Origin: a virus
IMG/VR virus record: IMGVR_UViG_3300027896_000094
Location: 1 to 41,118 of that record
Direction: 5' to 3' (one strand)
DNA length: 41,118 bases
Position 1 is the stretch's first letter, and the number at the start of each line of letters is the position of its first letter. Position numbers and translations under genes: made by a program. The notes beneath the pieces are model-generated. The model ran no database searches and was not told the origin of the DNA. It saw nothing but the letters and a program-made list of their open reading frames with translations. Of this stretch, positions 29,067-36,915 are shown one piece after another.

Positions 29067-29634
29067 TCTCCTCAAGGCCATGCTGGCGCGCCGCACCCCT
29101 GCCACCCAGGAGGAGGCCGAAGCAGCAGTGACCGAGATCCTGGATGAGAACCCACCGATCGACGCCTTCACTGAGGCGATGGCGTTCTTCTGGCGGCGCT
29201 ACGCCACGCACACACAGGGGCCGGAGAAGAAGAAAGCCATCCGCCCAGAGCGCGCCGTACTGGCGAGCTGCAAACTGTGGCTCAAGAAGGTGCCCTACTT
29301 CCGCGTCAAGCGGGTGTCGGTAGGGATGATGAAGACCGCGCAGGGATTCACTATGGCCTTCGGTGGCGTGAAGGGTGAATCAGATCTCATTATCACGCCA
29401 GACGCAGGGCAACCCTTTGAAAGACAGATACATGTGGAGGTCAAGCGGCCTGATGTGATAGTCGAAGGAAAGAAGGTCCAACGCGCCGGCAAACAGTCAG
29501 GCGACCAACGCACATACCAAGAAGAAGTGGAGGCCAGAGGTGACAAATACGTCGTGGTTACAAGCGTGCAAGAACTTCGCGACTTCCTTGAGGCCCTCGG
29601 GTTCCAAGGGTTGCCGAGATGCAAGGGCCGATGA
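29050..29634 (+). CDS. VRR-NUC type PD-(D/E)XK nuclease
   Basis: A 194-residue protein whose C-terminal half fits the VRR-NUC fold: GVKGESDLIITPD (Asp112), IHVEVKRPD (Glu130-Lys132), KQSGDQRTYQEEVEARG (Gln149/153) and a final KYVVVTSVQELRDFL strand-helix. VRR-NUC enzymes (FAN1 and many phage proteins) are structure-specific nucleases; the phage versions may resolve branched DNA. The N-terminal ~100 residues are helical and basic. Its ATG overlaps the glycosyltransferase frame's stop (ATGA). Confidence 0.78.
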   Translation: MSDTADLLKAMLARRTPATQEEAEAAVTEILDENPPIDAFTEAMAFFWRRYATHTQGPEKKKAIRPERAVLASCKLWLKKVPYFRVKRVSVGMMKTAQGFTMAFGGVKGESDLIITPDAGQPFERQIHVEVKRPDVIVEGKKVQRAGKQSGDQRTYQEEVEARGDKYVVVTSVQELRDFLEALGFQGLPRCKGR

Positions 29635-29683
29635 AGGCCAATCCGAAGCGGACGGAACTTCCGCTGAACCAGAGGAGGTAGAC

Positions 29684-29878
29684 ATGCCAGAAACAACCAG
29701 CCTACGGGACGCGGTCTTCGCCCGAGCAGCCAAACCAGGCAAGGCCGGCGCGCGTGTAGTCTCGGTCCGGATTCCCGGTCCCACCTACGCCAAGCTCCAG
29801 GCCGCCGCTGAGGAGGCCGGGGTCAAGCCTGCCGACTTGGTGCGGGCAGCCATAGAGGAGTTCACGACTGGCGCGTGA
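29684..29878 (+). CDS. Ribbon-helix-helix DNA-binding protein
   Basis: A 64-residue protein with an RHH motif: the strand RVVSVRIPGPTYAKL, then helix AAAEEAGVKPADLVRAAIEEF. Such dimeric proteins are transcription regulators or partners in toxin-antitoxin pairs; no toxin gene is adjacent. A perfect GAGGAGG site precedes the ATG at 29684, which decides the start over a longer upstream frame. It is the last gene before a terminator and the start of the replication unit, which it could regulate. Confidence 0.75.
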   Translation: MPETTSLRDAVFARAAKPGKAGARVVSVRIPGPTYAKLQAAAEEAGVKPADLVRAAIEEFTTGA

Positions 29879-29890
29879 CGCTAGGCAAGC

Positions 29891-29928
29891 GAGGGGAGGG
29901 GGGTTAAACCTCTTCCCCTCTCTTTTTG
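29891..29928 (+). terminator. Intrinsic terminator before the replication unit
   Basis: A 12-bp stem with two G-U pairs (GAGGGGAGGGGG with CCTCTTCCCCTC) around a 6-base loop is followed by TCTTTTTG. It separates the recombination/modification genes from the replication genes. Confidence 0.7.
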
Positions 29929-30022
29929 TACTCGTATGGCCGACCTGGGGAGCAGCGATGAAATTCTCAGTGTTGCGAATTGCCCCTTGCGTACCACCCA
30001 TCCCCGACCCATACTCTCACTC

Positions 30023-30042
30023 CGGTCAAGGAGGCTTGACCG
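30023..30042. repeat. 8-bp inverted repeat in the replication-unit leader
   Basis: cggtcaag-gagg-cttgaccg is a perfect dyad whose loop contains AAGGAGG, a ribosome binding site-like sequence without a well-placed start. It lies 35 bases before the 30-residue gene. It could be an operator for the neighbouring RHH protein or an RNA hairpin. Confidence 0.5.
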
Positions 30043-30076
30043 ACCCATCAACCAATCGCTACCGGGAGGGACGGCC

Positions 30077-30169
30077 ATGAGCGAATCACCTACAGCGCCG
30101 GTGACCACTGCCTGCGTCCACGCCTCAGCTCCCGGTAGCAGGCCAACCAGAAAGAGAGTGTGTGTGTGA
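30077..30169 (+). CDS. 30-residue leader-like peptide
   Basis: A short frame MSESPTAPVTTACVHASAPG ending in RKRVCV, preceded by GGGAGGGA. The stop overlaps the next GTG start (GTGTGA), so it may serve mainly to couple translation. No function is recognised. Confidence 0.4.
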   Translation: MSESPTAPVTTACVHASAPGSRPTRKRVCV

Positions 30170-30474
30170 GCAGCAAGACGGTCCAACTGTTCGGCAAGGA
30201 TGTCAAGATCAGAACTGGAGAGGGCGGTCAGGTGATGTTCGATCGGGAATCGTTCATGAATGCAATGGGAAAGGCGAGGGCTCAGCGTATCTTCAAGGAA
30301 TTGCGGGAGATGCTGGAGTTCCTGGGCGAGGATGGCGCAGACGAGCTGATCAATGGCGGCAAGGAGCGGCTCCTGTGCGGCCTAGTCATGTCCAACAAGG
30401 GCGCATCGGATGACCTCAAGGCGTATGCCATGGCGTGGTCTGATGCACACGAGCTCCTGACGGAGGGCGCGTGA
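30166..30474 (+). CDS. Hypothetical protein, 102 residues
   Basis: A helical, soluble protein (KTVQLFGKDVKIRTGEGG start; FKELREMLEFLGEDGADELI middle). It starts at GTG 30166 (overlapping the preceding stop) or the in-frame GTG at 30160. It is the first sizeable gene of the replication unit, so a role in replication initiation or loading is possible, but no motif shows it. Confidence 0.6.
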   Translation: MSSKTVQLFGKDVKIRTGEGGQVMFDRESFMNAMGKARAQRIFKELREMLEFLGEDGADELINGGKERLLCGLVMSNKGASDDLKAYAMAWSDAHELLTEGA

Positions 30475-30695
30475 GATTCGATCCCGAGTCTGCCCGTGGC
30501 TACATGGACGCGATTGAATACCTCCGCTCTTGCCCCGATGGTATGCGCATCCTACGGGAAAACATGCACGCAGATGGGTTGGCCATGATCAATCGGGCCA
30601 ATGTTCTGTGGGAACAGTGCATCGTGTTGCGCGTGACGTGCAACAGTATGGTTTCAGGCAACGGTCTTCCATGGAACGAGGGCGGTGTCCGGTGA
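30471..30695 (+). CDS. Small hypothetical protein, 74 residues
   Basis: A helical protein (ESARGYMDAIEYLRSCPDG; HADGLAMINRANVLWEQCI) starting at GTG 30471, which overlaps the preceding stop by 4 bp; GGAGGG is just upstream. Its own stop overlaps the PrimPol start. Unknown function. Confidence 0.6.
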   Translation: MRFDPESARGYMDAIEYLRSCPDGMRILRENMHADGLAMINRANVLWEQCIVLRVTCNSMVSGNGLPWNEGGVR

Positions 30696-31498
30696 CCCCT
30701 GCCGACCTCGTCGAACTCGGACTGAAGCTGTTCCCCATCACCGGGGGTAAGCGTCCGGCTTTCGCGGGATGGCAGCGGTATGCCTGCAACAACACCCTAG
30801 CCGACTTGCGCAACGACTGGCGCAAGGGCTTCAGGGCTTTCGGGATCTACCTGCGGCCGTCCCGGCTCGTCGTGTTCGACTGCGACAACCAGGCGGCCAC
30901 GGCCTGGGCGGAAGAGAACCTCCCCCACACCCCGATGATGACGCTGACCAAAAGGGGACTCCACAGGTTCTACCGTCTGCCGGAGGATGCCCCCACACCG
31001 AAGGACAACCGGCCCGTAGCTGGCGTGGCGATGGACCGGAAGGCCAAGGGCTACGTGGTGGCCCCGGGCAGCGTCTTGGGGGGCTATGTTTACAAAGCGT
31101 CGGCGTTTTGGGACACGCCCATCGACGAGCTTCCTGTTTACCCGGTGGACAAGCTGCCCCCGGAACGGGAACCTCTGTCGTGCCGGGTCATCATCCCGGA
31201 CATGGAGCAGACGGAGCTTGGGTCCACGATTGGGGAGTGGTTCATCGAGAACTCCGAAGACAGCATCTCTGGAGAGAATGGGTCGCGCCAGCTCAAGCGG
31301 GCTGCGAGCTTCTTCGTAAACGGGCTTGGGCTTAGCCTTATCGCTTCGGAAGCGTGGCTGTCAGAGTGGAACCATCGCCGCGCCCAGCCGCCATGGGGCG
31401 ACAAGGAGCTTGGACATGCGATAGAGACGAGCATCCGTGAGGGTGCAATCACCGGTCGCCCTCGCGGATGGGCCTACACTGATTGGGCACGATCATGA
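30692..31498 (+). CDS. Primase-polymerase (PrimPol) N-terminal domain protein
   Basis: A 268-residue protein in the bifunctional primase/polymerase (PF09250-type) family. Conserved elements are LKLFPITGGKRPAF (12-25), LVVFDCDNQ (59-67, the metal-binding D-x-D), LTKRGLHRFY (85-94, nucleotide-binding His) and GYVVAPGS. A C-terminal helical PriCT-like region (about 185-265, PPWGDKELGHAIETSI) follows. The enzyme makes primers and possibly DNA for the helicase encoded next. Start is GTG 30692, overlapping the previous stop; the longer frame is a shadow. Confidence 0.85.
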   Translation: MTPADLVELGLKLFPITGGKRPAFAGWQRYACNNTLADLRNDWRKGFRAFGIYLRPSRLVVFDCDNQAATAWAEENLPHTPMMTLTKRGLHRFYRLPEDAPTPKDNRPVAGVAMDRKAKGYVVAPGSVLGGYVYKASAFWDTPIDELPVYPVDKLPPEREPLSCRVIIPDMEQTELGSTIGEWFIENSEDSISGENGSRQLKRAASFFVNGLGLSLIASEAWLSEWNHRRAQPPWGDKELGHAIETSIREGAITGRPRGWAYTDWARS

Positions 31499-33267
31499 AA
31501 ATGGACGCAGCAACAGCACAGAGAACACTCGGCATCATCATCCAGCAGGAGTTTGGCAGGACCCTGGAGGATACAGACAAGGGGCCAGTCGTTATCTGGG
31601 GCGCGTGCCTGCTGCCTATTGGGTGCTTCGACAAGCACGGCGAGAAGGGGTTCGTGGTGGATGCGATAACAGCCACCAGGCCAGACACCCTTCGCCGCGG
31701 GCTTATGCTCATGACGTCAGACACCAGCGGTGCGCGCTTCCCAACGTGGTGCATACAGAACGGCCTGCCCCCTCCAGACTCAAAGAATGTCCGCAAGATC
31801 AGCGGAGCCCTGGTTGTAGACCCGGCATCCGAGGAGCCGGTCATCTACGTAGACGGGGTGGGTGAGGTGGAGCATGGCGTATGGGCTCTCGCCAATGGCG
31901 TCATGGTCAACGGAGAGTTCGTTCCGATGGAGCGTGGCACACACTGTAGAACCAGCATGGGCACGCGGGTCGTCTTCGCTCCGTCCCTCGCCTGCGAAGA
32001 GACGTGTGGATCGGCTCCTCTCGACGGCAATGACCAGGTTAGAATATCCGAATGGGCAGAAGACGTAGTCAGGTTGTTCAATTCTCCCGCGCCCCTGGTT
32101 TGCGCCGCGTGGGTCAGGGCTTCTGTCTTGCGTTCCAGGATGGAGAGTAAGGATGCCCAGCTTCCCGCCCTCTACATCTGCGGTGACAGCCACCGTGGCA
32201 AAACTCTCATGGCCACCATCCTCCAGCGTATGCTGGGCAATAGGGGTGAGAGTCCACACGCCAACATGACGTCGGCCTCCAACGTGGGGATCTTCCTGGC
32301 GGCGGCGTCAAGGTCGTCACTTCCCTTCGTGATCGACGAGGTCAAGCCGTATTCAGGGATGGGCGACAACGATCTTGTGAAGTCACTGGTGAACGGAGAG
32401 ACCCCGATCAAGTCCACACGCAGTGGCAAGCTGCGCTCGGCCATCAAGATCAAGTCCATGCCAATTCTGGTGTCTGAGTTCGTTCCGGCGGACACTGGCA
32501 GCATCACCAACCGGCTGTTCACCATGAATCTGGTTGGGCTCTCTGCCCACTTCAAGAAAGAGGATGTCTCGAACTGGGTGTGGTGCGCAGACCGGAACCA
32601 CGCACTCTACGATCACTGGTCCCACTCCATCTACCGTGACGCTAGCGTGATGACCGACGAGCACTTCACGGAGCTGTGGGACTCAGCCAGGCGGGACGCC
32701 TCTGTCATCTGTGACGAGACGTGCATGACCCTCAACCGAAGCGTAACCGCCACCACCATTGCGCTTATCGGATTCAAGTTGCTGAACAGGGATGCAGGAG
32801 GCAGGCTGGACAGTCTCTACCTGGACTTCTGTGAGTCACTGGCCATCTGCCTGCGTAGCATGAGTCGGATCATCATGGAAGTGAGCCCCATCGGGCGCTA
32901 CATCTCGGCACTCCGCAGCGGGTGGGCATCCCTGGAGGGACGCTACTCTAAACTGGTGTGTGACCGGGTGTTTACCTATTCCGAAGATCATGGCCTTATC
33001 GTGGACCATGTAACGCTTCACGGAATACTGATCGACTCACGAAGGTTGGATCCCACGCTCATTGGGAACCTGTCGACAGTGGCCATGGGACTTGAGGCCG
33101 AGGGATTCACCAAGATCACCACCGCGGGACGCATGCGAGGTAGACACCACATGGCATTTTCAAGGCTCTCGAAACAGGTCTGGATGCACGACTTGTCCAG
33201 GCTCCTAACCGTAATGGACTGCTCGTGCGCGAAGATGATTGCGCACCTTTCCGAAACAGAGGAGTGA
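31495..33267 (+). CDS. Superfamily 3-type replicative helicase
   Basis: A 590-residue ATPase. Walker A is CGDSHRGKT (about 229-237) and Walker B is LPFVIDEVKP (about 276-285), followed by a sensor-like SMPILVSEF segment. The spacing and the GDSHRGKT form fit the DUF927/SF3-like helicases that accompany PrimPol in phages and plasmids. The N-terminal ~190 residues are a beta-rich accessory region and the last ~200 helical. The ATG overlaps the PrimPol stop (ATGA), so the two are co-translated. I see no DNA polymerase gene in the window, so the helicase may work with PrimPol or the host polymerase. Confidence 0.82.
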   Translation: MKMDAATAQRTLGIIIQQEFGRTLEDTDKGPVVIWGACLLPIGCFDKHGEKGFVVDAITATRPDTLRRGLMLMTSDTSGARFPTWCIQNGLPPPDSKNVRKISGALVVDPASEEPVIYVDGVGEVEHGVWALANGVMVNGEFVPMERGTHCRTSMGTRVVFAPSLACEETCGSAPLDGNDQVRISEWAEDVVRLFNSPAPLVCAAWVRASVLRSRMESKDAQLPALYICGDSHRGKTLMATILQRMLGNRGESPHANMTSASNVGIFLAAASRSSLPFVIDEVKPYSGMGDNDLVKSLVNGETPIKSTRSGKLRSAIKIKSMPILVSEFVPADTGSITNRLFTMNLVGLSAHFKKEDVSNWVWCADRNHALYDHWSHSIYRDASVMTDEHFTELWDSARRDASVICDETCMTLNRSVTATTIALIGFKLLNRDAGGRLDSLYLDFCESLAICLRSMSRIIMEVSPIGRYISALRSGWASLEGRYSKLVCDRVFTYSEDHGLIVDHVTLHGILIDSRRLDPTLIGNLSTVAMGLEAEGFTKITTAGRMRGRHHMAFSRLSKQVWMHDLSRLLTVMDCSCAKMIAHLSETEE

Positions 33268-33270
33268 CCC

Positions 33271-33594
33271 ATGTCACAGAACGACGTCTCCCAAACCGTC
33301 AACTCGTTCATGCTCCGTAGCGCCCCAACACTGGTCGAGGCCACGCCCATGGGGTACGACATCCTGAAGTCGGTCGCCTCGAACCTTCTCTTCTACCTCA
33401 AGACCTCGCGCGAACACGCGGCCTACGCAATGAACTGCAAGTACGGCCACATCTACACCAACGCCTGCATCGTGACCATCATCAACGAGGCGATTGCCGA
33501 CGAGGTCAACCAGCGTATGCGGATAAGCCAGGTGCGCAGGGAGAAGAAGATCGTGGCGGGTCGCCAGTCTCAGCCGGTGCTGCTGAGCGCATAA
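33271..33594 (+). CDS. Hypothetical protein at the end of the replication unit
   Basis: A 107-residue helical protein (VNSFMLRSAPTLVEATPMG; ILKSVASNLLFYLKTSREHA) with a basic C-terminus (MRISQVRREKKIVAG). GAGGAG precedes the ATG, 3 bases after the helicase stop. It might be a helicase accessory or DNA-binding protein; no domain is recognised. Confidence 0.65.
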   Translation: MSQNDVSQTVNSFMLRSAPTLVEATPMGYDILKSVASNLLFYLKTSREHAAYAMNCKYGHIYTNACIVTIINEAIADEVNQRMRISQVRREKKIVAGRQSQPVLLSA

Positions 33595-33729
33595 GTTTTG
33601 TGTCTGATGATCTTGTTTGCACCTAGCTCTTCCCCAATAACGCTGGCAGGAAACTGTTTAGATGGGGGCTCGAGCTTGCCGTGGTGAACGCCGGATGCCA
33701 CCTCGAGGGATGGCTGGGACACAAGAGAG

Positions 33730-33752
33730 CGCCCCCATTACGGGGGCGTTTT
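33730..33752. terminator. Terminator between convergent units
   Basis: A 7-bp GC stem (CGCCCCC, 5-base loop ATTAC, GGGGGCG) is followed by TTTT on the plus strand. The minus-strand spanin-like gene ends right here, and the same stem read from the other side has only a weak T-run, so it mainly stops the replication transcript. Confidence 0.75.
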
Positions 33753-34114
33753 CATACCGGCTCGTCTGGAGCGAAGGTGGTGACGGCCCCTTCGCCAAGC
33801 ATGATCTTCACGGCCCTGCCTGCGGCGCCCGGCAGCTCGCCAGAGAAGTCGATGAACGCAGTCTGCCCGTCGCGCATCGCCATCGGGCGGGTGGAGAAGT
33901 GGAACTCACGGACGAGGTGCCACTGCCCATCCTTGCCCTGCACTTCAAGCGCCACGGTGCCGAGCTGGATGTGAGCCTGTTTGCAGAAGGCGATCCCATC
34001 CTTGTCTGCAGTCTGCGGGGCCTCCCTTACAAGCGCGGCCTTTGGTTTGGTGGTCCTGCAGTCACATGATGTCAAGGCGATAATCCCTATCGTGAGGGCG
34101 GCAAGGGCGCGCAT
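33752..34114 (-). CDS. Outer-membrane lipoprotein, o-spanin candidate
   Basis: A 120-residue protein with a type II signal: MRALAALTIGIIALTSCDC, lipobox LTSC with the acylated Cys at 17. The mature part is beta-rich. Located at the end of the lysis cassette after a membrane-anchored coiled-coil protein, it fits an outer-membrane spanin partner (Rz1 role), which fuses inner and outer membranes in Gram-negative hosts. It is longer and less Pro-rich than classical Rz1, so a different phage lipoprotein is possible. The start is coupled to the preceding stop (TGATG). Confidence 0.6.
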   Translation of the reverse strand: MRALAALTIGIIALTSCDCRTTKPKAALVREAPQTADKDGIAFCKQAHIQLGTVALEVQGKDGQWHLVREFHFSTRPMAMRDGQTAFIDFSGELPGAAGRAVKIMLGEGAVTTFAPDEPV

Positions 34115-34692
34115 CAGCGGGCCACCAGCTTGACTATGCCTATCAGGATGGCCACTGCCCCGCCACCCTCGATCCGGCCTTCCTGCTTCCAGGTCTCCGC
34201 GGCCTTCTTCCAGGAGTCAGTGGCGGCCTGCTGTGCCCTGGCCTGGCGAAGCCTCAGCTCAGCGGTCTGCTGCCACTGGTTACGGTCCTCGATGAGGGCT
34301 CCATTGATGGCCTCCAGCCCCTTGATCTGGTCGTCCTGCCTGGCGATCTCCACATCCTTGGCCGCATCCAGTTCGATCAGTGCGGCGTGCTCGGGAGTGA
34401 TTGAAGCCGGCGCCGGCGGAGGCTGGCTGTCGATCACGGCCTGCAGCCGCTTGACCTCAGCCTTGGCTGCGGCCACGGTCTTCTGGTCCTTGGCGTGGGC
34501 AGCGGTGAGCTTGGCGACCATGTCGTCCTTGGCCACGGCCTGCCCTTGGCTGACGTCCGCCACACTGGTAGCCGCCTGGGCCACCACGTCCGCCACTACA
34601 GCCCTGGTCGTTCGGAAGTGGCCGTAGATAGAGAAGCCGACACAGAGGGCGAGAACTGCGAATGATGCGTAGAAACACATTCTGAGGGTCAT
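34114..34692 (-). CDS. Inner-membrane spanin-like (Rz-type) protein
   Basis: A 192-residue protein with one N-terminal transmembrane segment (CFYASFAVLALCVGFSIYG, about 6-24) and a long periplasmic Ala/Gln/Lys-rich coiled coil (about 45-180), the topology of i-spanins. A second hydrophobic stretch at the very C-terminus (AVAILIGIVKLV) is unusual for Rz and could be a membrane contact. Start ATG 34692 has GGGAGG upstream and overlaps the holin stop. It partners the lipoprotein encoded next. Confidence 0.65.
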   Translation of the reverse strand: MTLRMCFYASFAVLALCVGFSIYGHFRTTRAVVADVVAQAATSVADVSQGQAVAKDDMVAKLTAAHAKDQKTVAAAKAEVKRLQAVIDSQPPPAPASITPEHAALIELDAAKDVEIARQDDQIKGLEAINGALIEDRNQWQQTAELRLRQARAQQAATDSWKKAAETWKQEGRIEGGGAVAILIGIVKLVAR

Positions 34693-34958
34693 TGGGCACC
34701 TCCCTCGGGCGTGTCGCCCTTGCCCCCGCGCCACTTGTCCACAGCGGACCATCCGGCGCCGCCAAGACTGACAGAGAGTAGCAGCCACTTGAATGCGTTG
34801 ACCCACTGGTCGGTGATGGGGCCGCTGTGCATCTCCCGGCTCAGCCAGCAGACACTGGCCAGCACGATCAGCCCGAAGGCCGCCAGCTTCATGTCTCGGG
34901 TGGGATCCTTGGAGTTGATCAGTCTGGAGATCAGGCCTTCTTTCTTTTCTTCTGGCAT
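34689..34958 (-). CDS. Putative holin
   Basis: An 89-residue protein with a basic N-terminus, two hydrophobic segments (KLAAFGLIVLASVCWLS; FKWLLLSVSLGGAGWSAV) and a charged C-terminal tail: class II holin topology. Holins form membrane lesions that release the endolysin. The location between endolysin and spanin genes supports the call. GGAGG precedes the ATG. Confidence 0.7.
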   Translation of the reverse strand: MPEEKKEGLISRLINSKDPTRDMKLAAFGLIVLASVCWLSREMHSGPITDQWVNAFKWLLLSVSLGGAGWSAVDKWRGGKGDTPEGGAQ

Positions 34959-34967
34959 GTATGCCTC

Positions 34968-35480
34968 CTATTCTGTGAGTTTATGCACCACCTCTATGAA
35001 CTTGTCCCAGCCGACGAGGCCGCCGTTCACGATCTTGCGTACGCGCTGCCAGTCGTTGTTGTTGGCGGCTGTGTCAGCGTGGTTCTCCTTGAAGTACAGG
35101 GCCAGCACGCGGGCGGCCACGGGCGGCACCGCTGCCAGGTCAGGCGTCCCGACCAGGCTCTCCTTCAGCACGTTGCCGAAGTGCTCGTAGTTCACTTTCC
35201 AGGTCAGCTGGATGTAGCCGCGCCCGTAGTAGCCGCTCGCCCAGTAGCGGGACTGGAGCCGCCACAGGCTGGGCTGCCTGTTCTCGTCGGCCTTGCGCTC
35301 GGTGGCCGGCAGGAACGAGCTGGTCTCCACCGCGACCGTGGCAGCTGCCGCGGCCTGGACATGGGGGGAGTTGATCTTGAACTCCGTCAGGGCTGCGAGG
35401 ATGAGTGGCCACGCCACTGCTACGTTCTCGGCGGGCGCCCCAGTGGCGGCAACGATCTGGTCAACAGTGAGGTTCGCCAT
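34968..35480 (-). CDS. Endolysin, GH19 family (chitinase-like muramidase)
   Basis: A 170-residue protein with the GH19 layout: VETSSFLPATER with the likely catalytic Glu52 and second Glu61, and YYGRGYIQLTWKVNYEHFG (84-102), the conserved GRGYIQLT substrate-cleft motif. Phage GH19 enzymes cleave the glycan backbone of peptidoglycan. There is no signal peptide, so it relies on the holin. ATG 35480 is used because GGAGG lies 5 bases upstream; an in-frame GTG at 35483 is an alternative. It overlaps the preceding stop. Confidence 0.88.
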   Translation of the reverse strand: MANLTVDQIVAATGAPAENVAVAWPLILAALTEFKINSPHVQAAAAATVAVETSSFLPATERKADENRQPSLWRLQSRYWASGYYGRGYIQLTWKVNYEHFGNVLKESLVGTPDLAAVPPVAARVLALYFKENHADTAANNNDWQRVRKIVNGGLVGWDKFIEVVHKLTE

Positions 35481-35830
35481 CACAGCCTCCGTGTGAAGAA
35501 GGCCCCTGCCGCAGCGGCACAGACCAGGACGATCAGCTGCCAGAATAGCCCCAGCTTGTTCTTCACGGCGGCCTCATGGTCTCCACGCAGCTTATCGACA
35601 TCGCTTGTGACGTTGGTGTAGTCCTTCTCGTGGCGATCTAGCCGTTCGTTGATCGACCGGATGGAACCCGTCATCTCTCCGATCAGTCGCGCCTCGTCGA
35701 TGCGAGTGGTCATCAGGATGTCGAGCTTCGTGCCAACCTCTTTCACCTGGTCAGACAACAGCCTGAAGTCACCACGCACAGAATCGACGAAGCTATCGAA
35801 CTCTCTCACTGCAACGAATTCACCTGGCAT
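35480..35830 (-). CDS. Coiled-coil protein with C-terminal membrane anchor
   Basis: A 116-residue protein: a helical, coiled-coil cytoplasmic part (SFVDSVRGDFRLLSDQVKEV; SIRSINERLDRHEKD) and a single C-terminal transmembrane segment (GLFWQLIVLVCAAAAGAFF) with basic end. This layout is common in phage genes just before endolysin (XhlA-like). It may act in lysis timing or as a holin-associated protein. GGAGG precedes ATG 35830. Confidence 0.65.
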   Translation of the reverse strand: MPGEFVAVREFDSFVDSVRGDFRLLSDQVKEVGTKLDILMTTRIDEARLIGEMTGSIRSINERLDRHEKDYTNVTSDVDKLRGDHEAAVKNKLGLFWQLIVLVCAAAAGAFFTRRL

Positions 35831-35865
35831 GGGCACCTCCACCTACATGGTTGACATCATAACAG

Positions 35866-36912
35866 CTATCCCACTTTCCATGACACGCCATCGTGGTAGA
35901 CCGGCGTAATTACTGCCCCACCACCAACGACAGCAGCACCGTAGGTTGGGGCAAGTGCATTGGTAACCATGGCCCGCATACCGGACGAACCGGAAGGGAG
36001 GCCCGCGACAGTATAGGTGGAAGTTGTCGCCGTAGTTGCCGTGAGCGCACCCATGGAGACGGTGCCATTCACCGCAAGCCCACCCGTGCCCACAGAAACA
36101 AGCCCACCCAAGGGGTTCAGTTGTAGCGGGTAGGCGTTACCGTTCGACGTTCCGTGCTTAACCTGAAGGCTGACAGGATTGCCGTTGCCCACCTCACACG
36201 CGATAGCTATTTGCACATGACCGCTGCCCCTGAAGTTAGCAAGCGCGGTAGAGTTCGCGTTGAGGGACGCAGCGCCATAGCCACCATAGGGAATATCCAG
36301 GTAGGTGTTGATCTGGGCACTCGCAGCCGTGAGCGCACCGGTTGCAGATATGGAGGCCACGATTGCAGTCCCACCGTCGCAAAACTTGACCCCTCCTGAC
36401 CCTCCCCCGTAGTTCATGTAGATGGAGTTGGCTCCAGGCGGGGTAAGGATCAAGTTCCCCGTCGCTGACGAAACATAGCCGTTCGTTGTAGTTAGCTGGA
36501 GCGCCGTGACCGTCCCCGCGAACGCCATGTTCACTGTCCCGGTCGGGACATACATGATGTAGAGCGTGTTGCCTGGATTGACCAGCGAGAAGTCATAGTA
36601 CGGTCCGGATTTAGACCACAGCATCAATCCATTTGCAGTGGAGTCGTAGCCGATGGAACCGGCAGCGGGTGGATACGAAGATACCGCTACGGTAGTCGCC
36701 GAGAGCGCGCCCATGGCCAGGTTCCCAACCCCCGTGTCCCCGGCCTTGTTGATGGGGGTGAACGGCAGGTCGGCCGCCACGAGCGCTCGCAGCACAGCCA
36801 CGCCAGACGAGCCGTTGGGGGTGGCGAGGACCAGGTTCTGTGTGCCGGACGGAGACGGTCCTGCCGGGCCGGTAGCCCCGATCTGAAGTTTGATGGCAGC
36901 GTTAGTAGCCAT
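35866..36912 (-). CDS. Tail fibre-like protein with short collagen-type motif
   Basis: A 348-residue Gly/Ala/Thr-rich, beta-structured protein. A short GATGPAGP collagen-like stretch lies at the N-terminus (12-19), and recurring segments MGALSATTVAVSSY and MGALTATTATTSTY suggest repeats. The C-terminal domain ends GGGAVITPVYHDGVSWKVG, a pattern common at the ends of phage tail-fibre or receptor-binding proteins. It is the last gene of the tail block before the lysis cassette, so it probably forms a host-recognition fibre. GGTGA precedes the ATG. Confidence 0.7.
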   Translation of the reverse strand: MATNAAIKLQIGATGPAGPSPSGTQNLVLATPNGSSGVAVLRALVAADLPFTPINKAGDTGVGNLAMGALSATTVAVSSYPPAAGSIGYDSTANGLMLWSKSGPYYDFSLVNPGNTLYIMYVPTGTVNMAFAGTVTALQLTTTNGYVSSATGNLILTPPGANSIYMNYGGGSGGVKFCDGGTAIVASISATGALTAASAQINTYLDIPYGGYGAASLNANSTALANFRGSGHVQIAIACEVGNGNPVSLQVKHGTSNGNAYPLQLNPLGGLVSVGTGGLAVNGTVSMGALTATTATTSTYTVAGLPSGSSGMRAMVTNALAPTYGAAVVGGGAVITPVYHDGVSWKVG

Positions 36913-36915
36913 GGG

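Noticed and set aside
29684-29878. Toxin-antitoxin pair with the RHH protein as antitoxin
   Set aside because: No small toxin-like gene is adjacent; the neighbours are a nuclease and a terminator.
30036-30079. TTG-started 14-codon leader ending in ATGA before the 30-residue gene
   Set aside because: The ribosome binding site-like AAGGAGG is only one base from the TTG, too close for initiation.
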